64,000 bases of DNA, from NCBI RefSeq assembly GCF_019145235.1, contig NZ_JAHSTV010000002.1:310001-374000 (forward strand). Direction: 5' to 3'. The notes under the pieces were generated by a model. That model was not told where the DNA came from. It was given only the letters and a program-made list of their open reading frames with translations, and ran no database searches. This stretch comes from Pseudomonas farris (GTDB taxonomy: Bacteria; Pseudomonadota; Gammaproteobacteria; Pseudomonadales; Pseudomonadaceae). Every line of letters starts with the position of its first letter. Positions within the stretch are counted from its first letter, which is position 1. Below, in pieces: positions 26,249 to 34,991 of the stretch. The position numbers were made by a program, and so were the translations under genes.

Positions 26249-27829
26249 ATGACCCGGATTCTTGGTCACAACTACATTGGCGGTCAGCGCAGCGCTACCG
26301 GTACCGTCAAACTCCAGAGCGTCGACGCCAGCACTGGCGAGGCTTTGCCTCACGATTTCTATCAGGCCACCCTTGAAGAAGTCGACGCCGCCGCGAAGGC
26401 TGCCGCCGCTGCTTACCCGGCCTATCGCAGCCTGAGCGCTGAGCGACGTGCGCAATTCCTCGATGCGATAGCCGATGAGCTGGACGCGCTGGGCGATGAC
26501 TTTGTCGCCGTGGTCTGCCGCGAAACCGCGTTGCCGGCGGGCCGTATTCAAGGTGAGCGTGGTCGCACCAGCGGCCAGATGCGTCTGTTTGCCAAGGTCC
26601 TTCGTCGCGGTGATTTCTATGGGGCGCGGATTGATCGCGCGCTGCCTGAACGTACGCCATTGCCGCGTCCGGATCTGCGTCAGTACCGCATCGGCCTCGG
26701 GCCGGTCGCTGTGTTTGGCGCGAGTAACTTTCCGTTGGCGTTTTCCACGGCGGGCGGCGACACCGCTTCGGCATTGGCCGCCGGTTGCCCGGTAGTGTTC
26801 AAAGCCCACAGTGGCCACATGGCAACCGCCGAGTGGGTGGCCGACGCGGTGATCCGCGCCGCCGAGACAACGTCGATGCCGGCCGGTGTGTTCAACATGA
26901 TTTACGGCGGCGGGGTGGGTGAAGCGCTGGTCAAGCACCCGGCGATTCAGGCGGTCGGTTTTACCGGCTCACTGAAGGGTGGTCGTGCGCTGTGCGACAT
27001 GGCCGCGGCACGTGCGCAGCCGATTCCGGTGTTTGCCGAGATGTCGAGCATCAACCCGGTGATCGTGTTGCCTCAAGCGTTGGAAACTCGCGCTGAAAGC
27101 GTTGCCCGTGACCTTACGGCTTCGGTGGTGCAGGGTTGTGGTCAGTTCTGTACCAATCCGGGGTTAGTGATCGGCATTCGTTCGCCGCAGTTCAGTGCGT
27201 TCGTGCAGCAGGTGGCGGGGCTGATTGGCGATCAACCGGCGCAAACCATGCTCAATGCCGGTACGTTGAGCAGCTATGGCAAAGGCCTGCAGAAGCTCCT
27301 TGCGCATCCGAAAATTGAGCATTTGGCCGGCAACCCGCAACAAGGCAATCAGGCGCAGCCGCAATTGTTCAAGGCAGAGGTGAGCCTGTTGCTCGATGGC
27401 GATGAAGTGCTGCAAGAGGAAGTGTTCGGCCCGACCACGGTGTTCGTCGAAGTGGCGGATCAGGCGCAACTCAGTGCCGCGTTGAACGGCCTGCATGGGC
27501 AGCTGACGGCAACGATCATCGGTGAGCCAACGGACTTCGAACAGTTCGGCGAGCTGACGGCGTTGCTGGAGCAGAAGGTCGGGCGGATTCTGCTCAATGG
27601 CTATCCGACTGGCGTGGAAGTCTGCGACTCAATGGTCCATGGCGGGCCGTACCCGGCGACATCCGATGCGCGCGGCACCTCGGTGGGCACCCTGGCCATC
27701 GACCGTTTCCTGCGCCCGGTGTGCTTCCAGAACTACCCCGACAGCCTGCTGCCGGAAGTGCTGAAAAATGGCAATCCGCTGCGCATCCAGCGCCTGGTCG
27801 ATGGCAAGTCATCGCGCGACGCGCTCTAA
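26249..27829 (+). CDS. 2-oxoglutarate semialdehyde dehydrogenase (aldehyde dehydrogenase family)
   Basis: A 526-residue NAD(P)-dependent aldehyde dehydrogenase. The cofactor region GPVAVFGASNFPLAFSTAGGDT, the general-base glutamate in VFAEMSSINPV (near residue 263) and the catalytic cysteine in GCGQFCTNPG (near residue 303) are all present. The length and the SAGGDTASALAAG-type cofactor loop fit the KGSADH type that oxidises 2-oxoglutarate semialdehyde to 2-oxoglutarate. AAGGAG precedes ATG 26249, 10 bp after the FAH gene, so both share an mRNA. It is the last step of the pathway. Confidence 0.88.
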   Translation: MTRILGHNYIGGQRSATGTVKLQSVDASTGEALPHDFYQATLEEVDAAAKAAAAAYPAYRSLSAERRAQFLDAIADELDALGDDFVAVVCRETALPAGRIQGERGRTSGQMRLFAKVLRRGDFYGARIDRALPERTPLPRPDLRQYRIGLGPVAVFGASNFPLAFSTAGGDTASALAAGCPVVFKAHSGHMATAEWVADAVIRAAETTSMPAGVFNMIYGGGVGEALVKHPAIQAVGFTGSLKGGRALCDMAAARAQPIPVFAEMSSINPVIVLPQALETRAESVARDLTASVVQGCGQFCTNPGLVIGIRSPQFSAFVQQVAGLIGDQPAQTMLNAGTLSSYGKGLQKLLAHPKIEHLAGNPQQGNQAQPQLFKAEVSLLLDGDEVLQEEVFGPTTVFVEVADQAQLSAALNGLHGQLTATIIGEPTDFEQFGELTALLEQKVGRILLNGYPTGVEVCDSMVHGGPYPATSDARGTSVGTLAIDRFLRPVCFQNYPDSLLPEVLKNGNPLRIQRLVDGKSSRDAL

Positions 27830-27846
27830 CGGCTGATCACCATCCC

Positions 27847-27935
27847 TGTGGGAGCGAGCCTGCTCGCGATAGCAATCTGACAGTCACTGCGATGTTAGAT
27901 GTGCCACCGTCTTCGCGAGCAGGCTCGCTCCCACA
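27847..27935. repeat. REP pair (BIME), AGCGAGCC variant
   Basis: Direct copy 27847-27870 with core GGGAGCGAGCCTGCTCGCGA and inverted copy 27912-27935. It ends the catabolic operon; no separate terminator was seen. Confidence 0.85.
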
Positions 27936-28029
27936 TGTGTTCGGTGTCGTGTGCGAGTGTTGTGACCGACACGAGTCCGCTTCCACATTGAGCTATCATT
28001 GCCTCTTTCCCATTCAAAGATTGACTGCC

Positions 28030-28326
28030 ATGACTGCCGTAAACGACACCTTGATCAACGCCCTCGAACACTGCGACATGCTGGAGATCGACGGCCTGCA
28101 CGCGTTCGACTTCTCCCTCGATGAAGACGATAACCTGCACATCGAATGCATGGACGGTCGGGCGCTCAAGCGCTGGGAGTTCAGCGTGGCGCAGATCGCG
28201 GCGGCAACGTTTGATCCCGACTTGAAGAGCTGGATCATTACCGGCGATTCCGGCGAGCACCGGTTGGTGCCCATGGAAGCATTCGGCGGTGGTGACGACG
28301 AGGACGAAACGAATGAGGATGCGTAA
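28030..28326 (+). CDS. Small acidic protein (DUF5629-like)
   Basis: A 98-residue, strongly acidic cytoplasmic protein ending in a DDEDETNEDA tail. The body (LEIDGLHAFDFSLDEDDNLHIECMDGR, then WIITGDSGEHRLVPMEAF) matches my recollection of the Pseudomonas DUF5629 family. Function unknown. Its 3' end overlaps the start of the lactonase gene by 14 bp, so they are probably in one operon. Confidence 0.7.
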   Translation: MTAVNDTLINALEHCDMLEIDGLHAFDFSLDEDDNLHIECMDGRALKRWEFSVAQIAAATFDPDLKSWIITGDSGEHRLVPMEAFGGGDDEDETNEDA

Positions 28327-29488
28327 CTTCTGGCCACTGTTGATGGCCGGCAGCGTCGGCGCGATGGGCGTGCAGGCGGCACCGGCCGACAGTTACGAGT
28401 TGCTGGTGGGCTCCTACACCGCCGGCCAGAGCCAGGGGATTTATCGCCTGAGCTTCGACAGCCGTACCGGGCAGATCGACGCCAAACCCCTGCAAGTGGT
28501 GAAGAGCGCCAACCCGTCCTGGCTCGCCGTGTCCAAGGACCAACAGCGCCTGTTCGCGGTCAACGAAAACGGCCCGGGGCAGGCCGATCCGGTAGGGCGT
28601 GTCAGCAGTTATGCGATTGATCCAAAGACCCATGAATTGAGCCTGATCAGTCAGGCGCAAACCCTGGGCAACGAGCCGACGCACTCGAGCGTCAGCGGCG
28701 ACGCCAGTCACGTGTTTGTCAGCAACTACTCGGTGGCTGAAGACCCGGGCGGCACCTTGGCGGTGTTGCCGGTGGGCACCGATGGCACACTCAAACCGGT
28801 GGTGCAGATGAGCAGTCATCAGGCCAGCCGGGTCAACCCCGAGCGACAGAAGTCGGCGCATGTGCATTCGGTGATTTCATCCCCGGATGGCCAATACGTG
28901 TTTTCCAACGACCTGGGGGCGGACAAGATCTTTGTCTATCGCTTCGATCCCAAGGCCAACCCGGAGCTGCCATTGACCGCCGCCAAACCTGCGTCCGTCC
29001 AGTTGCCACCCGGTAGCGGGCCGCGACACTTGCTGTTCAGCGCCGATGGCAAGCACGCCTGGCTGACCATGGAAATGAGCGCGCAGGTCGCGGTGTTCGA
29101 ATACCGCGATGGCAAGCTTGAGCAAACGCAGTTGGTCGATCTGGCGGCGGGCCTGCCGACATCGGGCAAGGCTGCGGCTGCGCTTCACGCCTCGGCCGAT
29201 GGCAAGTTCCTTTATGTCAGCAACCGTGGCACCGCCAATCAGTTGCTGGTGTTCGCCATCGACCCGGCGACCGGGCACCTCAAGGAGCTTCAGCGTCGCT
29301 CCGTGGACGGTGATCACCCGCGCGAGTTCAGCCTCGATCCGAGTGGCAAGTTCGTGCTGATTGCCAACCAGAAGAGCAACCAGATTGTCGTCGTCGAGCG
29401 CGATGCCAAGACCGGTCTGTTGGGTAAAACCGTGCAGAAACTGCCGATGGATGCCCCGAGCGATCTCAAGTTCCTGGTGCGTCAATAG
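28313..29488 (+). CDS. Lactonase of the 7-bladed beta-propeller (YbhE/Pgl) family, exported
   Basis: About 391 residues. An N-terminal signal peptide (LLMAGSVGAMGVQAA) is followed by propeller repeats typical of 6-phosphogluconolactonase YbhE relatives: YELLVGSYTAGQSQGIYRL at the start, HVHSVISSPDGQYVFSNDLGADKI in the middle, and GDHPREFSLDPSGKFVLIANQKSNQI near the end. Because it is exported, it is unlikely to be the cytoplasmic pentose-phosphate enzyme; a periplasmic sugar lactonase is more likely. ATG 28313 has GAGG nine bases upstream; ATG 28319 is an alternative. Confidence 0.83.
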   Translation: MRMRNFWPLLMAGSVGAMGVQAAPADSYELLVGSYTAGQSQGIYRLSFDSRTGQIDAKPLQVVKSANPSWLAVSKDQQRLFAVNENGPGQADPVGRVSSYAIDPKTHELSLISQAQTLGNEPTHSSVSGDASHVFVSNYSVAEDPGGTLAVLPVGTDGTLKPVVQMSSHQASRVNPERQKSAHVHSVISSPDGQYVFSNDLGADKIFVYRFDPKANPELPLTAAKPASVQLPPGSGPRHLLFSADGKHAWLTMEMSAQVAVFEYRDGKLEQTQLVDLAAGLPTSGKAAAALHASADGKFLYVSNRGTANQLLVFAIDPATGHLKELQRRSVDGDHPREFSLDPSGKFVLIANQKSNQIVVVERDAKTGLLGKTVQKLPMDAPSDLKFLVRQ

Positions 29489-29491
29489 ACC

Positions 29492-29516
29492 GCAGGCCCC
29501 GGTTGATGGGGCCTGC
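29492..29516 (+). terminator. Hairpin after the lactonase gene
   Basis: Stem GCAGGCCCC / GGGGCCTGC with a 7-base loop, three bases after the stop. The bases that follow are only moderately T-rich (AACCTTCTATT). Confidence 0.55.
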
Positions 29517-29643
29517 AACCTTCTATTAATGAGACTGATATCGGCTAATGCTACAAAGCATTTCAAGGCGCCGACCCTTGGGAGTTAAGTTTGCTTCACG
29601 GCCCCACCGGGCAAGCAAGCCAACTTAATCGAGGAATACCGCC

Positions 29644-29823
29644 ATGAACTTCAATCTCTTCTCTGTCATCGCCGCTTCCGCTATCTCCGCCACTGTTGCA
29701 CTGCCTGCCAGCGCCAACGTTGAAATCAGCGACAAAAAATCCCACGCCCAAAGCTATACCCAGAAATACCTGCAACAGAGCGCCAACTTCTACGCCGCGC
29801 TGGATCACAAAACCCAACACTGA
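29644..29823 (+). CDS. Small exported protein (59 aa), unknown
   Basis: The frame is short but convincing: CGAGG nine bases before the ATG, a clear signal peptide (FSVIAASAISATVALPASA, cleaved near residue 24) and a mature peptide of about 35 residues rich in Lys, Gln, Tyr and His (YTQKYLQQSANFYAALDHKTQH). No family recognised. It would be periplasmic or secreted. It stands alone, with hairpins on both sides. Confidence 0.6.
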   Translation: MNFNLFSVIAASAISATVALPASANVEISDKKSHAQSYTQKYLQQSANFYAALDHKTQH

Positions 29824-29844
29824 AATATAAAGCCCTGCACCTTT

Positions 29845-29918
29845 TATGCAGGAGCGAAGTCACTTGCCGATCGAGTTGTAAGTATCGAAAAGCGCCGAAG
29901 TGATGTCGCTCCTGCATA
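29845..29918. repeat. Inverted repeat, 21-bp arms (third repeat class)
   Basis: TATGCAGGAGCGAAGTCACTT at 29845-29865 and its reverse complement with two changes at 29898-29918, separated by 32 bp. Related to, but distinct from, the REP families (shared GGAGCGA). It may end transcription of the small exported protein. Confidence 0.7.
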
Positions 29919-29958
29919 ACGCGTTTACGACAGTATCATATTGCTATCAATGTATTGA

Positions 29959-29987
29959 TTGATATCACATAGCCATTAGTTTAGATT
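29959..29987 (+). promoter_or_regulatory. Sigma-70-like promoter for the small-protein cluster
   Basis: TTGATA at 29959-29964 and TAGATT at 29982-29987 are exactly 17 bp apart in an AT-rich block, about 45 bp before the ATG at 30030. The near-palindrome ATCAATGTATTGAT lies just upstream and could be an operator. Confidence 0.45.
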
Positions 29988-30029
29988 TGACGCTGATTTT
30001 TTGACTCCTTCCCTAAAAGGATCGACAGC

Positions 30030-30155
30030 ATGGCGATGCGTCTGGCAGTGGTTCTCCTGTTTCTCTATTCCACCCCGATTCTGTCGGCCGCCGAGCCCGT
30101 TCCCAACGAGCCGGATGCGGCCCGTGAGCGCTTGATGAGCTTTATCGAGGACTGA
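30030..30155 (+). CDS. Very small exported protein (41 aa), unknown
   Basis: A 41-residue frame with AAGG nine bases before the ATG and a promoter-like block before that. A signal peptide (LAVVLLFLYSTPILSAA) would leave a mature peptide of about 20 acidic residues (EPVPNEPDAARERLMSFIED). No family recognised. The good ribosome site and the signal peptide are the evidence that it is real. Confidence 0.5.
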   Translation: MAMRLAVVLLFLYSTPILSAAEPVPNEPDAARERLMSFIED

Positions 30156-30270
30156 AACACGCTGGGTTCATGATCAATAAAACTGATAGCTACTATGTAT
30201 AAAGGTCGCTAGTTATCTTCTGTTTTTTGATCGATTCTGTGGGCACTGAAACATGCCCACGGAGAACACC

Positions 30271-30483
30271 ATGGCCAGCGCAATCATCACTTCTGCCAAA
30301 TACGGCGCCTACCTGGCCATCGGTCTTTACGTGGCCATGGTGTTGGTCGTCAGCCTTTCGACTCAATCGCAACAAAGCCATCAAGCACCGATCCAGGTCG
30401 CTTATCCCGCCATTCAATTTGAACACCGCGCGCAAAACGTAACGGTCGATCACGTTGACGTCGCGGGAGTGGTGGGGGCATGA
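30271..30483 (+). CDS. Small single-pass membrane protein (70 aa), unknown
   Basis: One hydrophobic helix (AYLAIGLYVAMVLVVSLS, residues about 12-30) followed by a 40-residue polar tail. GGAG six bases upstream fixes ATG 30271. Its stop overlaps the next start as ATGA, so the two products are probably made together. No family recognised. Confidence 0.6.
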   Translation: MASAIITSAKYGAYLAIGLYVAMVLVVSLSTQSQQSHQAPIQVAYPAIQFEHRAQNVTVDHVDVAGVVGA

Positions 30484-30737
30484 AAGGACGCAAACTCTGG
30501 GTCATCGCCTTCCTGGCGTTCATGACCAATGGAGCTTCTTTGTTGGGGATCGGGCAGGGCTCGGCGGGGTCGGTGGCGCGGGCCATCGAATGCAACCACA
30601 ACATCGCCCACAACATTCAGATGGCCAAGGCCTTGGGGTTGCTGGTGGGCAATCCGCCGATCAAACCCAATGGCGGATTCTTCGGGCCGTTCCAGGTGGA
30701 TTGCTCGGCGTTGGGGATGTGCTCGGTATTGGCATGA
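30480..30737 (+). CDS. Small exported cysteine-containing protein (85 aa), unknown
   Basis: An 85-residue protein with a basic-hydrophobic N-terminus (KGRKLWVIAFLAFMTNGASLLGIG) and a mature part with three cysteines (IECNHN, VDCSALGMC). Export and disulfide bonding in the periplasm are likely. It is coupled to the 70-aa membrane protein by a 4-bp overlap. No family recognised. It converges with the GST gene, 19 bp away. Confidence 0.6.
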   Translation: MKGRKLWVIAFLAFMTNGASLLGIGQGSAGSVARAIECNHNIAHNIQMAKALGLLVGNPPIKPNGGFFGPFQVDCSALGMCSVLA

Positions 30738-30756
30738 ATCGCCGTAGGGGGCTCGG

Positions 30757-31353
30757 TTATTTCTTCATTATTGATGTGAACAGATCTGACTCGATGAAGC
30801 GCTGCAACCATGCCTGTAACCGCACATAAGGCGTCTGCCCGAACCACTCGCGATCCACGTGGGCGAATTGCCGCACGAACGGCATCAGGGCGATATCCGC
30901 CAGGCTCGGGTGCTCGGCCAACAGATAGTCGCGCCCCTCCAGTAATGTATCCAGCTTGCGCAAGAACACCTCGCCCTCTGACCGGTAAAACTCCATCGGC
31001 TGCTCGGGATAACGCTCGGCGTACTTGTAGCGATTCAGATGCACCTTGAACACTTGATCGTTCTCTTCAATCAACGCGGCGCTGTGTTCCTGTCCTTGGT
31101 GATCATCCTTGAGCAACCAGCCCTGCGGATCGTTCTGCGCCAATGCCCAGTGCATGATTTCCAGGCTTTCATCGATCACCCGCCCATCCACACTCAGCAC
31201 AGGCACCGTGCCTTTGCTCGACAGCGCGAGCATTTCGGCAGGTTTGGCCTTGAGGCTGACCTCGACGATCTGCACCGCAACCCCCGAATAGCGCAGCGCC
31301 ATGCGTGCGCGCATGGCGTAGGGGCAGCGGCGGAACGAATACAGCGTATTCAT
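30757..31353 (-). CDS. Glutathione S-transferase family protein
   Basis: A 198-residue cytoplasmic protein. The thioredoxin-like N-terminal domain carries CPYAMR (Cys10) and the glutathione-binding GTVPVLSVDGRVIDESLEIMHW; the C-terminal domain is helical (HPSLADIALMPFVRQF). The Cys-Pro-Tyr site is like omega/glutaredoxin-2 type GSTs, which reduce mixed disulfides. Its start overlaps the sbcC stop as ATGA, making it the third gene of the sbcDC operon. Confidence 0.88.
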   Translation of the reverse strand: MNTLYSFRRCPYAMRARMALRYSGVAVQIVEVSLKAKPAEMLALSSKGTVPVLSVDGRVIDESLEIMHWALAQNDPQGWLLKDDHQGQEHSAALIEENDQVFKVHLNRYKYAERYPEQPMEFYRSEGEVFLRKLDTLLEGRDYLLAEHPSLADIALMPFVRQFAHVDREWFGQTPYVRLQAWLQRFIESDLFTSIMKK

Positions 31354-34300
31354 TTCACCTCCAGCGTACTCAGGCCGTTGCCTTGGCGGTGGACCTGAAT
31401 CTGTACCGGAATCCGTTCATGCATTTCCTGCACGTGGGAAATTACCGCGACCTTGCGTCCCTGCGCTTGCAGACCGTCGAGGGCGTCCATGGCCAGTTGC
31501 AGGGATTCTGGATCGAGACTGCCGAAGCCTTCGTCGATGAACAACGATTCGATTTTCAGCGTGCTCGAAGCCATTGACGCCAAACCGAGCGCCAGGGCCA
31601 GCGACACTAGGAACGTCTCGCCGCCGGACAGCGAATGCACCGAGCGCAGTTCATCGCCCATCTCGGTGTCCATCACCAATAACCCGAGCATGCTGCCGCC
31701 ACGTTTCAAACGATAGCGCCGCACCAGTTGCCGCAACTGGACGTTGGCGTGATGCACCAGCAAATCGAGATTGTAGGCCTGGGCGATTTTGCGGAAGGTG
31801 TCGCCGGTGGCCGAACCGATCAATGCATTAAGCCGCGCCCAGCGCTGATACTCGGTGTAGGCGTCGGCGATCTGCTGCGCCAGGGCCTGATTGGCATTCT
31901 GTCGACGCTGATCCTCGGCCTGTTCGGCGCGCAATTCGGCGCAGCGATGTTCGCTGGCGGCGAACAGGTTTTGCAGCTCGGCGAGCGTCGAGGCCAGTTG
32001 TTCGGCATCGAGATTGCCGTTGTGCTGCGCCTGATGATCGAGCAAGCGTTGATCGCGCTCCTGCAAAAGCACCTTGGCTTGCTCGATGGCTTTTTCGCTC
32101 TGCTGCAAGCGTTGACGTAGTTCGCTGACGTGTTGGTCGTCGACGCTCAACAGATCTTCCAGTCCACCGTCGTCCAGCTCCGGGTGCTGTGCGCGCCAGT
32201 CGGCGATCCTGCCGCTCAGCTCGCGATCTTCAGTTTCCAGGGCCTGCGAACGTTCCTGCTGCGCTTTGAGTTCAGCGGCCAGTTGCACCAACCGCGTGCG
32301 CACGGTTTGCAATTGCTGATTGGCCGTCGCTTCGGCAGTGCGCGCTTGCTCGACGGCCTGATCCAGTTGCTGCTGCCACTGTTCGGCGCTGGCATGTTCG
32401 CCCAGCAGTTGCGTCAGTTTTTCCTGGCAAGCCTGTTGCTGCCCGGCCAACGCCGTGAACTGTTGTTGCGCGGCGTCCAACTGCTGGGTGCGGGTCTGCT
32501 GTTGGTACTGTTCTTTCTCCAGCGTCTGCTGGCGTTGTTGCTGTTCGCCGAGTTCTTCGCGCTGCTGGTCAAGTTGTTGCAGGCGCTGGGCGATCTGCCG
32601 GTCGAGCTGTATGAAGGTCGCGGCGGGTTCGTTGCGCAAGGACTCGAGCGTGTCGGCCGGGAGCAGGGTGCTGAACGCCGCCAGTTCATCGTCCAGGCGT
32701 TTACTATCGCTGCTCAACTCGCGTTGCTGGTTGAGCAGGTGTTGTGTTGCCTGTTGGTTCGCCGCTTCGGCGCTGCGCAGTTGCTGTGCAAGACGTGCGG
32801 CATCCTGTTGCAGGGTGAGCAGGGCGGTTTGCCGTTGTTCGTCCTGCGTGATGCTCTGGTTCAACTGGCTGCTTTGTTGCGTTAGCCAGGTATCGCGTTT
32901 GCTTTCGTCCTGGGCCAACAGTTGCGCGGACAGCGGGTGCGCTTCCAGGCTTGGCGTCAGGCCTTGTTGCTGAGCCGCGAGCTGTTCTTGCTGTTGCAGC
33001 AATTCCTTTTGCTGAGCAATCAAACCGCCCACTTCGGCGCGCAGATCGGTGAGTTTTTCCTTGAGCAGGTCGACGGCTTTCTGGGCGTTGGCCTGTTCGC
33101 TTTCATCATGGCGACCGAGGCTTTGCAGCAGAGCTTCGGGCTGATGATAAGGATGGTCCGGGCTGCCACAAACCGGGCACGGCTGATCGTCCTGCAACTG
33201 CGCGCGCAGTTCTTCGACGCTGGCACTGCGCGCCAGGCGCTGACGCTCAAGCAGTTCGCGGGTGACGGTCAGGGTCTGTTCGGCGACGCTCAGTTCGGCC
33301 TTGGTCTTCACGCCGTCCTGGGTCAGACGATCGCGGTCTTGCTGAGCGGCGAGTTGCCGCTGCTGAAGCTCGGCACCGCGTTTGTCCAGTTCCTGCTGGC
33401 TGGCCCACAGTCGTGTCAGCTCTTCAAAGGCCCGCAGTTGCTTGCGGTTGTCCTGCAGCAGGCTGCCGAGAATCTGAATCTGCTCAGCCACCGCTTCAGG
33501 TTCGGCGCCGGCCTCTTTGTACAGCACCTCAAGACTCTGGCGCTGGGTGGCCAGTTCCTCGGCAGCGCGGGCGGCGCTTTGCTCCAGAGCGGCCAGTTCG
33601 GCCTGGCCCTTGTTCAGGCGATTACCGATCAGCATCAGTTGTTGCAGACGATCGCGGTAGGCGTTCCAGGCATCGCTCAACGGCGCCAGATGAGTGCTTT
33701 GCTCAAGCTCACCGGCAATCCGCTGCAACCGTTCGGCGACCTGTTTCTGTTGGTCGAGCAAACCCTGAATCGTGCCCTGACCCTGAGTGCAGGCTTGTTC
33801 CGCCTGCTGCTTGAGGTCGGCACTGAGGCTGGCATCCTTGACCAGGCGGGCGAGGGTGCTTTGCTCTTCGAAGGCCTGGCGCAGCAGTGGCGCGCTGGAG
33901 GTGTGTTGGCTTTGCGCGTGGGTCAGCGCCGTTTGGGCAGTGCTCAGGCTCTGTTCAAGTTGAGTCTGTCGCTCGGTCAGCTCGCTTTGCTGTTGCGTGT
34001 GTTGCTGAATCTGCGCCGCCAGCGGGGTGAGCTGGGCGGTGAGTTCGGTCTTGCGTGCAAACTGATGCCGTTGCGGCGCCAATTGTTCCAGACGGGTCAG
34101 CTTCAAGCGCTCGCCGGCCAGGCTGTTCCAGTGTTGCTGGGCGGAGTGCAGTTGCTCGGCGGCGCTCTGTTGCGCGTCCTGCAACTGGCGCAGGTCCTTG
34201 AGCCAGGTGTGTTGCAACTCCAACTGTTTGAGCTGCGCCTGTTGGGTCTTGAGTTGCTGCTGAGCGTCGTTGAAACGCTCATCGAGTTCGGCCCGGGCTT

Positions 34301-34991
34301 CCGGCGACAGCGGCGTAACTCCGGTAGCCTGATCCTGCAGCAACTTATGGGCTTCGCGAGCTTCTTTGGTCTTGTCGAAAGCCCGACGACCGAGGCGGGT
34401 GTAGAGCGCCGTATCGGTGAGCTTTTCCAGCAGTTCGCTGCGGTCGTTGTCGTCCGCCTTGAGGAAGGCGCTGAACTCGCTCTGAGCCAGCATGACGGCG
34501 CGGGTGAACTGTTCGAAGTTCAGGCCCAGCGCGGCTTCAAGCTGAGCTTTGTATTCGCCTTTCTGACTGGCCAGCAGTTGATCCTGATCGATGTCGCGCA
34601 GGCTCTGGCGACTGGCTTGCAGCTTGCCGCCGGCCTTCTCCCGGGCGCGATTGGCCTCCCAGCGCGCGCGATAGCGACGACCGTCGATGCCGACGAAATC
34701 CACTTCCGCATAACCTTCACCGGTGCCACGACGCAGCAGGGTGCGTGGGTCGCCGGTGCCGATTTCGCCATCGGCATCCGGGACCTTGGCGTCGCGGCCG
34801 GTGTTGTTCAGGCGCGGTACGGCGCCAAACAGCGCCAGGCACAGGGCGTCGAGCAGCGTGCTTTTGCCGGCACCGGTCGGCCCGGTGATCGCGAACAGAC
34901 CGGCACTGGCCAAGGGCTCCGTGGTGAAGTCGATTTCAAACGGCCCGGCCAGGGAGGCGAGGTTTTTCAGGCGGATCGCGAGAATCTTCAT
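31350..34991 (-). CDS. sbcC: Nuclease SbcCD, ATPase subunit
   Basis: A 1213-residue SMC-like ATPase that, with SbcD, cuts hairpin and cruciform DNA. The Walker A motif GPTGAGKST is at residues 37-45. Long Gln-rich coiled coils follow, interrupted by the zinc hook CPVCGSPDH near residue 604. The C-terminal half holds the signature LSGGETFLVSLALALGLA and Walker B FIDEGFGSLD. The start at 34991 overlaps the sbcD stop by 4 bp. Length is close to other Pseudomonas SbcC proteins. Confidence 0.95.
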   Translation of the reverse strand: MKILAIRLKNLASLAGPFEIDFTTEPLASAGLFAITGPTGAGKSTLLDALCLALFGAVPRLNNTGRDAKVPDADGEIGTGDPRTLLRRGTGEGYAEVDFVGIDGRRYRARWEANRAREKAGGKLQASRQSLRDIDQDQLLASQKGEYKAQLEAALGLNFEQFTRAVMLAQSEFSAFLKADDNDRSELLEKLTDTALYTRLGRRAFDKTKEAREAHKLLQDQATGVTPLSPEARAELDERFNDAQQQLKTQQAQLKQLELQHTWLKDLRQLQDAQQSAAEQLHSAQQHWNSLAGERLKLTRLEQLAPQRHQFARKTELTAQLTPLAAQIQQHTQQQSELTERQTQLEQSLSTAQTALTHAQSQHTSSAPLLRQAFEEQSTLARLVKDASLSADLKQQAEQACTQGQGTIQGLLDQQKQVAERLQRIAGELEQSTHLAPLSDAWNAYRDRLQQLMLIGNRLNKGQAELAALEQSAARAAEELATQRQSLEVLYKEAGAEPEAVAEQIQILGSLLQDNRKQLRAFEELTRLWASQQELDKRGAELQQRQLAAQQDRDRLTQDGVKTKAELSVAEQTLTVTRELLERQRLARSASVEELRAQLQDDQPCPVCGSPDHPYHQPEALLQSLGRHDESEQANAQKAVDLLKEKLTDLRAEVGGLIAQQKELLQQQEQLAAQQQGLTPSLEAHPLSAQLLAQDESKRDTWLTQQSSQLNQSITQDEQRQTALLTLQQDAARLAQQLRSAEAANQQATQHLLNQQRELSSDSKRLDDELAAFSTLLPADTLESLRNEPAATFIQLDRQIAQRLQQLDQQREELGEQQQRQQTLEKEQYQQQTRTQQLDAAQQQFTALAGQQQACQEKLTQLLGEHASAEQWQQQLDQAVEQARTAEATANQQLQTVRTRLVQLAAELKAQQERSQALETEDRELSGRIADWRAQHPELDDGGLEDLLSVDDQHVSELRQRLQQSEKAIEQAKVLLQERDQRLLDHQAQHNGNLDAEQLASTLAELQNLFAASEHRCAELRAEQAEDQRRQNANQALAQQIADAYTEYQRWARLNALIGSATGDTFRKIAQAYNLDLLVHHANVQLRQLVRRYRLKRGGSMLGLLVMDTEMGDELRSVHSLSGGETFLVSLALALGLASMASSTLKIESLFIDEGFGSLDPESLQLAMDALDGLQAQGRKVAVISHVQEMHERIPVQIQVHRQGNGLSTLEVK

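Noticed and set aside
28313..29488. Calling the lactonase the pentose-phosphate 6-phosphogluconolactonase
   Set aside because: A clear signal peptide puts it in the periplasm, where that reaction does not take place.
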